Assembly (NCBI GenBank): GCA_015222855.1
Contig: JADFWA010000270.1
Location: 1-5,588 of the forward strand
From: Pseudomonadota bacterium
GTDB taxonomy: Bacteria > Desulfobacterota > Syntrophia > Syntrophales > JADFWA01
DNA length: 5,588 nt
Direction of reading: 5' to 3'
Positions 1 to 4,985 of the stretch are shown here, one piece after another; the first letter of the stretch is position 1; the number at the start of each line of letters is the position of its first letter. The position numbers and the translations under genes were made by a program. The notes beneath the pieces are model-generated. The model worked only from the letters and a program-made list of their open reading frames with translations, had not been told where the DNA came from and did not search any database.

Positions 1-359
1 CAAAGATCATCAAAGCCATGGGTTTGACGAGGGAGGAGGTCTATATATGCAACATACTGAAATGCCGCCCCCCAGGAAATCGCAATCCCAGGCCGGAGGA
101 AATACAGGCATGTGAACCATTTCTGATAAAACAACTTCAGGCAATTAAACCCGAGGTTATCTGTGCCCTCGGTACATTTGCCGCGCATACACTGCTCGGC
201 ATCAATGTTCCCATTTCAGTTCTCAGGGGGAAATTTCATTCTTATCAGGGGATAAAACTTATGCCCACGTATCATCCGGCGTATCTTTTGAGAAACCCCG
301 GCGCTAAAAAGCAGGTATGGGAAGATGTACAGATGATTATGAAGATATTGTCGGGTTAA
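1..359 (+). CDS. udg: Uracil-DNA glycosylase, family 4 (Fe-S type), 3' part
   Basis: Removes uracil from DNA arising from cytosine deamination or dUTP incorporation, starting base-excision repair in the cytoplasm. Only the C-terminal part is present. The frame is open to the window edge (reading KIIKAMGLTREEVYICN from base 3), so the ATG at 18 is an internal methionine and the true start lies upstream. The family 4 core NILKCRPPGNRNP is present. Cysteines encoded at 63-65 and 111-113 are 16 residues apart, the spacing of the second pair of 4Fe-4S ligands in the Thermus family 4 enzyme; the first pair lies outside the window. The C-terminal motif YHPAYLLRNP carries the conserved His (codon 273-275). 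The gene ends at TAA 357-359, 34 nt before nfeD, and the stop runs straight into a heptamer repeat array. Family assignment is secure. Confidence 0.93.
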   Translation, partial: KIIKAMGLTREEVYICNILKCRPPGNRNPRPEEIQACEPFLIKQLQAIKPEVICALGTFAAHTLLGINVPISVLRGKFHSYQGIKLMPTYHPAYLLRNPGAKKQVWEDVQMIMKILSG

Positions 360-385
360 AGGTCAAAGGCTAAAGGTTAAAGGCA
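358..385 (+). repeat. Tandem array of four 7-nt words (AAAGGYH)
   Basis: Four perfect-length heptamers lie end to end: AAAGGTC (358-364), AAAGGCT (365-371), AAAGGTT (372-378) and AAAGGCA (379-385). The AAAGG core is invariant and the last two bases vary. The array starts inside the glycosylase stop codon and fills nearly all of the gap to nfeD. GGTTAAAGG occurs at 354-362 and again at 375-383, so the array can be read as 21 nt added to a shorter stop-to-start junction. It also places several purine-rich Shine-Dalgarno-like cores ahead of nfeD. Confidence 0.8.
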
Positions 386-393
386 GGTGGCAT

Positions 394-1719
394 ATGTTAG
401 GAAATAGAAACAAGATTTGTATTGCGCTTCTGGCAATTGCATTGCTTTTCGTCATGGGATTGCACCCATCTTCCGGGGAGGAGAAAAAGCCTGTCTTTGA
501 CGTCATCACCATAGATGCCGCGATTACCCCGCCCATTGCCAGATACATCGTCCAGACTATAGATCAATCTTTGAGTGATGGCTCTGACGGCCTGATAATC
601 CTTCTGGATACGCCTGGGGGACTTGATCTTGCCATGAGGGATATTGTAAAGGGGATATTGAATTCTCCCATACCGGTTATTGTATTTGTTCATCCGTCAG
701 GGGCGAGGGCGGCATCTGCAGGGGTTATTATAACCATTGCGGCCCATGTGGCCGCGATGGTCCCCGGTACCAACATCGGGGCGGCCCATCCTGTAGCCCT
801 GGGTGGGGGCAAGATGGATGAAACGATGATCAAAAAGGTGGAAAATGACTTCGTTGCCTATGCCCAGAGTATCGCCAAAAAGAGGGGGCGAGATGAAAAG
901 TGGGTAGAACAGGCCATCAGGGAAAGCGAATCGATTACGGCCGAAGAAGCGCTCAAACATAATGTTATCGATTTCGTTGCCGTCGATATCAAGCAGCTGC
1001 TGGAAAAGGTGGATGGGAAGGAGATAACCCTGCCTTCGGGAAAAGTCACCCTGAAAACGAAGGGTGCCGTCATCAATCAAAAGAAAATGGGGCTGCGTGG
1101 AAAAATATTGATGGCCCTCTCCAACCCCAATATAGCTTATCTTCTGTTGATGATAGGTCTGGCGGGACTCTATTTTGAGTTTGCCCATCCGGGCGTGATA
1201 CTTCCGGGGGTTATCGGAGGAATCTCCCTGATACTCGCCTTTTATGCCCTGCAGACCCTTCCTGTAAATTACGCGGGGATACTGCTGATCATATTCGGCA
1301 TAATACTCTTTATCGCGGAGATAAAGATCGTCAGTCACGGGATGCTCACCGTTGCCGGCATCATTTCTCTTGTTTTGGGTTCTATTATGCTGTTTGAATC
1401 TCCCGTTCCGGCCCTCAGAGTCTCACTAAAGGTGATGATTCCGACAATCGTTATTACATCTTCGTTTTTTGCGGGTGTAGTTACACTTGCCCTGAAGGCA
1501 CAGATGAGAAAGCCCGTTACAGGTCTGGAAGGGATGATAGGTGAAGAGGGGGATGCGATTACCGTGGTTAATAAAGATGGGAAGGTCTTTGTCAAGGGGG
1601 AATACTGGAATGCCTTCAGCCGGAAATTGGTGAAAAAGGGTGAAAGAGTGAGGGTTGTTGGGGTCAAAGGACTCAAGGTGGAGGTTGAAGAAGCAGAAAG
1701 TAAAAAGGAGGATAACTAA
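394..1719 (+). CDS. nfeD: NfeD-type membrane serine protease (long, ClpP-class form)
   Basis: A 441-residue long-form NfeD, a membrane-bound serine protease of the ClpP/crotonase fold that works with SPFH/stomatin proteins. An N-terminal hydrophobic segment (about 8-23) looks like a signal peptide or anchor. The protease domain follows (about 33-200), with DTPGG at 72-76 and ARAASAG at 104-110. Ser108 is the likely nucleophile and Lys148, before NDFVAY, the likely general base, as in the Ser-Lys dyad of Pyrococcus PH1510. Four to five membrane helices span about 245-368. A C-terminal soluble OB-fold NfeD domain spans about 374-432. The ATG follows a modest AGGTGG (385-390), and no better start gives an intact signal segment. 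Slipin lies downstream. The last codons overlap an AAAAAGGAGGA sequence, and the present stop appears to come from an inserted element; the ancestral end was probably SKKEE-stop. Confidence 0.93.
   Translation: MLGNRNKICIALLAIALLFVMGLHPSSGEEKKPVFDVITIDAAITPPIARYIVQTIDQSLSDGSDGLIILLDTPGGLDLAMRDIVKGILNSPIPVIVFVHPSGARAASAGVIITIAAHVAAMVPGTNIGAAHPVALGGGKMDETMIKKVENDFVAYAQSIAKKRGRDEKWVEQAIRESESITAEEALKHNVIDFVAVDIKQLLEKVDGKEITLPSGKVTLKTKGAVINQKKMGLRGKILMALSNPNIAYLLLMIGLAGLYFEFAHPGVILPGVIGGISLILAFYALQTLPVNYAGILLIIFGIILFIAEIKIVSHGMLTVAGIISLVLGSIMLFESPVPALRVSLKVMIPTIVITSSFFAGVVTLALKAQMRKPVTGLEGMIGEEGDAITVVNKDGKVFVKGEYWNAFSRKLVKKGERVRVVGVKGLKVEVEEAESKKEDN
1701..1712 (+). repeat. Direct repeat (left), putative target-site duplication of element A
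   Basis: TAAAAAGGAGGA here is identical to 1858-1869, on the other side of element A. The flanking bases differ (G1700 versus T1857; T1713 versus A1870), so the match is exactly 12 nt. It lies in the last codons of nfeD (Ser-Lys-Lys-Glu-Asp) and contains a full Shine-Dalgarno that now serves no start codon within reach. Confidence 0.7.
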
Positions 1720-1858
1720 TCAGCCACCAAGACACGAAGTCACTAAAATCATATCATTATTTATGATAACCAGAGCCATTTGATTACTGAAATTTTCCGG
1801 AGATTATGTGGAAATATAAGCACACTTTGTGCCTTGGTGACTTTGTGGCTGAGTAATT
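1713..1858 (+). mobile_element. Element A: MITE-like insertion with inverted octamer-repeat arms
   Basis: A non-coding 146-bp segment fills the nfeD-slipin gap. The 5' arm (about 1713-1747) reads TAACTAATCAGCCACCAAG and continues as octamers CACCAAGA, CACGAAGT, CACTAAAA. The 3' arm (1825-1858) is its imperfect inverse, with octamers CACAAAGT, CACCAAGG, CACAAAGT on the minus strand. The interior is AT-rich and holds a small 6-bp hairpin, TATCAT-TATTT-ATGATA (1752-1768). No open frame of note is present, so any transposase would act in trans. Both arms match those of element B: the 3' arm matches at 34 of 35 positions (1825-1859 versus 4807-4841) and the 5' arm at 23 of 25 (1722-1746 versus 4942-4966). 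Identical 12-nt direct repeats flank it. The left end now supplies the nfeD stop codon. Repetition and inverted structure are seen; mobility is inferred. Confidence 0.7.
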
Positions 1859-1869
1859 AAAAAGGAGGA
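1858..1869 (+). repeat. Direct repeat (right), putative target-site duplication of element A
   Basis: Second copy of TAAAAAGGAGGA (first at 1701-1712). This copy holds the working slipin ribosome binding site. The leading T also belongs to the element end GAGTAATT, so the duplication proper is 11 or 12 bp. Confidence 0.7.
1861..1868 (+). promoter_or_regulatory. Ribosome binding site of slipin
   Basis: AAAGGAGG, a near-perfect Shine-Dalgarno, ends 8 nt before the ATG at 1877 and fixes the slipin start. It is a duplicate of the sequence at 1704-1711 in the nfeD 3' end. Confidence 0.85.
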
Positions 1870-1876
1870 ATAAGAC

Positions 1877-2632
1877 ATGTATATGTATACAATTATTACT
1901 TTGGTAATTCTGGTAGTATTGTTCCTGGCAGCGGCCATTAGAATACTCAATGAATACGAGAGGGCGGTCATTTTCCGCCTGGGAAGGCTGATTAAGACAA
2001 AAGGTCCCGGTCTTATTATTTTGATACCGGTAATCGATAAAATGGTCAAAGTAGACCTGAGGATAGTGGCCATGGATGTTCCTCCACAGGATGTTATTAC
2101 ACGTGATAATGTATCCATCAAGGTAAATGCCGTTATCTACTTCAGGGTGATGGACCCTAACAATGCCGTTGTAGAGGTTGAGAACTATCTTTACGCAACG
2201 TCTCAGCTCGCCCAGACCACCTTAAGAAGCGTCTGCGGACAGGTTGAACTGGACGAGATTCTGTCGGAAAGGGAAAAGATCAACGCGAATTTGCAGGAAA
2301 TCCTTGATAGAAGCACCGATCCCTGGGGAATCAAGGTATCCACGGTGGAAGTAAAACACATCGACCTCCCGCAGGAGATGCAGCGGGCGATGGCCAAACA
2401 GGCGGAGGCGGAAAGGGAACGACGTGCCAAGATCATCAACGCCGAGGGTGAGTTTCAGGCCGCCCAAAGACTGGCAGATGCGGCTGCTGTTATTGCCGAG
2501 CATCCGATGGCCCTGCAGCTTAGATATCTTCAGACCCTGAATCAAATTGCCACTGAAAATAATTCGACCACTGTATTTCCTATACCAATCGACTTATTTA
2601 AACCATTTTTGAAGATGATGGAAGAAAAATAG
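1877..2632 (+). CDS. Slipin (stomatin-like SPFH-domain membrane protein)
   Basis: A 251-residue slipin, a stomatin-family protein that oligomerises on the membrane to form scaffold-like domains. One N-terminal membrane segment (about 4-22) is followed directly by the family motif [13 protein letters not shown] (25-37), then GPGL (43-46) and the SPFH core with [14 protein letters not shown] (66-79). The segment [20 protein letters not shown] (117-136) is also typical. A charged, probably coiled-coil stretch (about 165-205, [18 protein letters not shown]) follows. The end [14 protein letters not shown] (231-244) matches in position the hydrophobic C-terminal segment of Pyrococcus p-stomatin PH1511, which is cleaved by its NfeD partner PH1510. 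The upstream nfeD supports the same protease-substrate relation here (inferred). The start is set by a strong ribosome binding site. The two genes are now separated by element A but were probably 3 nt apart. Confidence 0.94.
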   Translation: MYMYTIITLVILVVLFLAAAIRILNEYERAVIFRLGRLIKTKGPGLIILIPVIDKMVKVDLRIVAMDVPPQDVITRDNVSIKVNAVIYFRVMDPNNAVVEVENYLYATSQLAQTTLRSVCGQVELDEILSEREKINANLQEILDRSTDPWGIKVSTVEVKHIDLPQEMQRAMAKQAEAERERRAKIINAEGEFQAAQRLADAAAVIAEHPMALQLRYLQTLNQIATENNSTTVFPIPIDLFKPFLKMMEEK

Positions 2633-2658
2633 TAAACTCGGGCTTATAACCTATCGTT

Positions 2659-2691
2659 CCCTCTCCCTGGGGAGAGGGTTAGGGTGAGGGG
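2659..2691 (+). repeat. CCCTCTCC/GGAGAGGG hairpin repeat
   Basis: CCCTCTCC (2659-2666) and GGAGAGGG (2671-2678) form a perfect 8-bp stem with loop CTGG (extendable to 9 bp), followed by TTAGGGTGAGGGG (2679-2691). I recall this string as a dispersed intergenic repeat in many proteobacteria, but I cannot verify copies in this genome. It lies between slipin and the small membrane protein gene. No T-run follows the stem directly; seven Ts come only at 2713-2719, so it is a weak candidate for a terminator. Confidence 0.7.
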
Positions 2692-2726
2692 AAAAGGCAG
2701 CTCACTCTGTTATTTTTTTACACAAG

Positions 2727-2733
2727 AAAGGAG
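2727..2733 (+). promoter_or_regulatory. Ribosome binding site deciding a GTG start
   Basis: AAAGGAG ends 7 nt before GTG 2741. The next in-frame ATG would delete the first membrane helix, so this site decides the start. Confidence 0.75.
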
Positions 2734-2740
2734 ACAATAA

Positions 2741-3061
2741 GTGGAGGCAAGAGAAAGAACACATATAATTACAGGTGGAGTCATTCTCATTACGCTGGGA
2801 GTGCTGATTTTTCTGAACAGTATGGATATCTATGGATTTGGCAAAAGCTGGCCTATCTTGTTGATAGTTGTTTCTGTATGTACGCTGGTTCAGCGCACCA
2901 AGGATATAGGGGGATGGATTATAGGTATTGTCGGTGTCGTTTTTCTTGTAGTAAAGAATTTTCAGACGAATTTAGATAAAATCGCCGGAGTTGCCCTGCC
3001 GGCATTGCTGGTACTTCTCGGTGTCTATATACTATTTAACCACTTCAGGAAACGACGATGA
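2741..3061 (+). CDS. Small four-helix membrane protein (DUF5668/LiaF-like region)
   Basis: A 106-residue, highly hydrophobic protein with a GTG start. Four predicted membrane helices lie at about 9-26, 36-51, 57-73 and 81-99, with a basic tail HFRKRR. The pattern of a short charged N-terminus, GGVILITLGVLIFLN, then a turn and SWPILLIVV resembles the DUF5668 or LiaI/LiaF-like transmembrane region often found near envelope-stress and SPFH genes. No catalytic residues are visible and I assign no biochemical role. Its stop TGA (3059-3061) overlaps the ATG of the next gene (3058-3060), so the two are probably translationally coupled. A repeat hairpin separates it from slipin, and co-transcription with slipin is possible but unproven. 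The fold-class call is by pattern only. Confidence 0.78.
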   Translation: MEARERTHIITGGVILITLGVLIFLNSMDIYGFGKSWPILLIVVSVCTLVQRTKDIGGWIIGIVGVVFLVVKNFQTNLDKIAGVALPALLVLLGVYILFNHFRKRR

Positions 3062-3738
3062 AAACATTGGTAATCTCCGATTTCGACGGTACGATCAGTA
3101 CAAGAGATGTTGGATATGAAATCATCGAACGGTTTACCGGTGAAGGATGGAAAGAGATTGACCGGGCGTACTGCGCGGGCGAAATAGGCTCAAGGGATGC
3201 CTATATCCAGATTACCTCTCTTTTCAGAGGAACTAAAGAAGAGATGGTGAGATATGTACTGAACCGCGCAAGCATGGATCCCCATTTCAATGAGTTTTAT
3301 CTGTTCTGCAAGGAGAAAGAGATCGATATTAAGATTGTTTCCGATGGACTTGATTTTTATATAGATGTCATTTTGAAAAAGTATGGTCTTGGGGACATTG
3401 AGTTTTTTTCAAATGTTGTCGGTTTTCACAATGGAAGGGCATCCTCGATAGAATTTCCCCACCACAACGGGAGATGCAAAAAATGCGGTACCTGCAAAAG
3501 TACACTTCTCGAGCAATACCGCCAGACCTATGACAGGATAATATATGTCGGTGACGGTTATTCGGATGTATGTCCGGCAAAGGATGCAGACGTGGTCTTT
3601 GCAAAGGGGATACTTTATGAGAAGTGTCTGGAGAATGGCAGATCGTGCATCCATTACGAAAATTTCAGGGATGTAGAAGATCATATCAGGGAGAGGCTGT
3701 CGGCCACGGCAAGTCCGGCACGGGTGGGGTACAGATAG
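3058..3738 (+). CDS. HAD-superfamily phosphatase, MtnX-like (HAD-IB)
   Basis: A 226-residue HAD phosphatase, expected to hydrolyse a small phosphomonoester via an aspartyl-phosphate. Motif I is DFDGT (Asp8 nucleophile, Asp10 acid/base), motif II is IVSDG (Ser95), the motif III lysine is probably Lys147, and motif IV is GDGYSD (Asp166, Asp170). The cap region follows motif I (about 15-85). Overall pattern and length resemble MtnX, the methionine-salvage phosphatase, and phosphoserine phosphatase-like relatives. No other methionine-salvage gene is in the window, so the substrate stays open. Cysteines 140, 143 and 146 form C-x2-C-x2-C directly before Lys147. The start overlaps the previous stop (ATGA). 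The last 19 codons and stop overlap the convergent hemW end by 58 bp. Confidence 0.87.
   Translation: MKTLVISDFDGTISTRDVGYEIIERFTGEGWKEIDRAYCAGEIGSRDAYIQITSLFRGTKEEMVRYVLNRASMDPHFNEFYLFCKEKEIDIKIVSDGLDFYIDVILKKYGLGDIEFFSNVVGFHNGRASSIEFPHHNGRCKKCGTCKSTLLEQYRQTYDRIIYVGDGYSDVCPAKDADVVFAKGILYEKCLENGRSCIHYENFRDVEDHIRERLSATASPARVGYR
3681..3738. other. Convergent overlap of the phosphatase and hemW coding ends
   Basis: The rightward phosphatase gene stops at TAG 3736-3738, while the leftward hemW gene stops at TGA (plus-strand tca, 3681-3683). Thus 58 bp encode the C-termini of both proteins on opposite strands. No intergenic space remains for a terminator, and transcripts from both sides must be antisense to each other at their 3' ends. 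Confidence 0.9.
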
Positions 3739-4805
3739 CCATTCTGAATGGCAATTAATCCTTCTTCCTCAAGTTTTTTCAGGATTTCTCCTTTTTCAGC
3801 AATAAGATCATAGTCATATTCTCTGGCAAAATCCTTGAGATGGATCCCCTTTTTGGTACACAGGCCAAGGTGTATGGCCTCCAGACGGAGCTGTTCCATT
3901 GTCAGGGATTCCGTTTCTTCAACGGGCGATCTGCCAGCCTCGATATCCGTAATGTATCTTTCAAGCGATCTGTGATTCCACCAGCGCCTGTTATCGATAA
4001 AAGAATGAGCGGTTGGACCGAGACCGAGATAAGGAGTGTGCTCCCAGTACTTCCGGTTGTGTCGTGAGAAGAACGTGGTATTTTTGGCAAAACTTGACAC
4101 CTCATAGTGGGTGTATCCGGCATCCTCGAGAGTTTCGGCCGTTTTCATAAAGAAATCGTACCCAAGTTTTTCGCCAGGCAGGAAAATATCACCTTTTTGA
4201 TGCCTTTTCCCCAGGGGTGTCTCCGGTTCTATGGTCAACTGATAACAGGAGAGGTGCTCCGGGCGGAAGGACAGAACTTGGGTCAGGGTATCCATCCATG
4301 ATTTCATATTTTGGCCCGGCACACCATAAATCAGGTCAAGCCCCAAATTATCAAATCCGGCGCCGCGTGAGGTTTCTATTGCTGAAACTGCCTGGGCGGT
4401 GGTGTGTCTCCGTTCAAGGAAGGTGAGTATTTTGGGGTCGAGGGACTGAATGCCGATATTGAGGCGGTTTACACCCATATCCTTGAGCGTTTTAAGAGCT
4501 GAGATATCCATATCTGCCGGGTTGATTTCGATGGTAATCTCCGCGCCGGACAGCAGGATGAAGTTTTCCTGAATTTTCTCGATGATATCTTGCAACTGCC
4601 GTATGTCAAGGAGCGAGGGTGTTCCTCCACCTATATAGACGGTATCAAACCTGCTGAATTTTCGCCTATATGCCCCCATTTCCTTAAAGAGACACTTTAA
4701 GTAATTTGGGATATAATCGGGATTTGTTACGGAATAGAAGTTACAGTAACCGCACCTGGTACGGCAGAACGGAATGTGGATATATAGACCGGCTGTTTTA
4801 CTCAT
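3681..4805 (-). CDS. hemW: HemW, radical SAM heme chaperone
   Basis: A 374-residue radical SAM protein. HemW binds heme and an Fe-S cluster and is thought to deliver heme to respiratory enzymes; it is often mislabelled oxygen-independent coproporphyrinogen oxidase. The SAM cluster motif is Cys14-x3-Cys18-x2-Cys21 (PFCRTRCGYCNF). Position 23 is Phe rather than the fourth Cys of true HemN (C-x3-C-x2-C-x-C). Also visible are GGGTPS (59-64), the SAM-domain segment EINPADM (93-99), NIGIQSLD (116-123) and the HemW signature HNRKYW (249-254) with its candidate heme-binding His249. The C-terminal winged-helix part ends YLYPTRAGLAVADSLSLI. Length matches the family. The ATG is followed directly by the family-typical GLYIHIPFC. 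The leader is element B, and only a weak GAG (4813-4815) could act as ribosome binding site. It follows lepA, a common gene order. Confidence 0.95.
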   Translation of the reverse strand: MSKTAGLYIHIPFCRTRCGYCNFYSVTNPDYIPNYLKCLFKEMGAYRRKFSRFDTVYIGGGTPSLLDIRQLQDIIEKIQENFILLSGAEITIEINPADMDISALKTLKDMGVNRLNIGIQSLDPKILTFLERRHTTAQAVSAIETSRGAGFDNLGLDLIYGVPGQNMKSWMDTLTQVLSFRPEHLSCYQLTIEPETPLGKRHQKGDIFLPGEKLGYDFFMKTAETLEDAGYTHYEVSSFAKNTTFFSRHNRKYWEHTPYLGLGPTAHSFIDNRRWWNHRSLERYITDIEAGRSPVEETESLTMEQLRLEAIHLGLCTKKGIHLKDFAREYDYDLIAEKGEILKKLEEEGLIAIQNGYLYPTRAGLAVADSLSLI

Positions 4806-4807
4806 CT
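4800..4807. repeat. Direct repeat at the hemW start, putative target-site duplication of element B
   Basis: ACTCATCT, identical to 4980-4987. On the minus strand it reads AGATGAGT and contains the hemW start codon and second codon (ATG AGT). The next bases inside hemW (AAAA) differ from those after the other copy (GTAG) at three of four places, consistent with a duplication of about 11-12 bp that has partly drifted. Confidence 0.62.
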
Positions 4808-4979
4808 AATTACTCAGCCACAAAGTCACCAAGACACAAAGAAGAAATTAGATACTGGATACTGGATGCTGGATACCTGAGATTCGCCGCAGGCAAAATT
4901 TTATCCAGCACCAAGCATCCAGCATCGAAGCAGAGCGATAATTGGTGACTTCATGTCTTGGTGGCTAAATAGCTACTAC
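4808..4979 (-). mobile_element. Element B: related MITE-like insertion with a nested heptamer palindrome
   Basis: A non-coding 172-bp segment fills the lepA-hemW gap. Read in the direction of transcription (minus strand), its 5' arm is at 4942-4966 (AGCCACCAAGACATGAAGTC and on) and its 3' arm at 4808-4841. These match the 5' and 3' arms of element A at 23 of 25 and 34 of 35 positions. Arms are again octamer-based (CACAAAGT, CACCAAGA, CACAAAGA on the plus strand). The interior differs from A and contains a second inverted pair of heptamer arrays. An 8-nt direct repeat flanks the element. Four extra bases (GTAG on the minus strand) lie beyond the aligned 5' end, so the exact terminus is uncertain. 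No transposase is encoded. Confidence 0.68.
4851..4930. repeat. Nested inverted heptamer arrays inside element B
   Basis: The left array is GATACTG, GATACTG, GATGCTG, GATACCT (4851-4878). The right array is ATCCAGC, ACCAAGC, ATCCAGC, ATCGAAG (4903-4930). The right units read on the other strand as GCTGGAT-type words, so the two arrays form a broken palindrome around a 24-nt centre (GAGATTCGCCGCAGGCAAAA and on). Single-stranded DNA or RNA from here should fold into a long imperfect hairpin. The word family differs from the CAC-N-AAG-N arms outside it. Confidence 0.75.
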
Positions 4980-4985
4980 ACTCAT
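4965..4985 (-). pseudogene. Orphan duplicate of the hemW start (six-codon remnant)
   Basis: One base after the lepA stop, ATG AGT GTA GTA GCT ATT TAG reads MSVVAI-stop on the minus strand. Its first two codons equal the hemW start (ATG AGT). It is best read as the ancestral hemW start position, cut off from the gene when element B inserted. Ribosomes finishing lepA could still restart here and end after six codons. Confidence 0.5.

Noticed and set aside
697..1338. Long open frame antisense to nfeD (213 codons)
   Set aside because: Its translation has no recognisable family pattern, and the sense strand carries a clear NfeD with catalytic motifs; it is a shadow frame.
1780..1808. Sigma-70-like promoter inside element A (TTGATT, 17 nt, ATTATG)
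   Set aside because: The -10 match is poor and the segment is AT-rich, so such matches arise easily by chance.
2659..2719. Rho-independent terminator after slipin
   Set aside because: The stem is strong, but the only T-run (2713-2719) starts about 34 nt after the stem ends, and the string fits a dispersed repeat better.
3681..4805. Oxygen-independent coproporphyrinogen III oxidase (HemN)
   Set aside because: The fourth cysteine of the HemN C-x3-C-x2-C-x-C motif is Phe23, and the HNRKYW signature of HemW is present.
4706..4948. Plus-strand open frame across the hemW start and element B
   Set aside because: It mixes antisense hemW with low-complexity repeat and has no ribosome binding site or protein-like features.
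4807..4971. CRISPR array or integron attC-like site from the repeated words
   Set aside because: Repeat units are only 7-8 nt with no spacers, and no cas or integrase genes are present.
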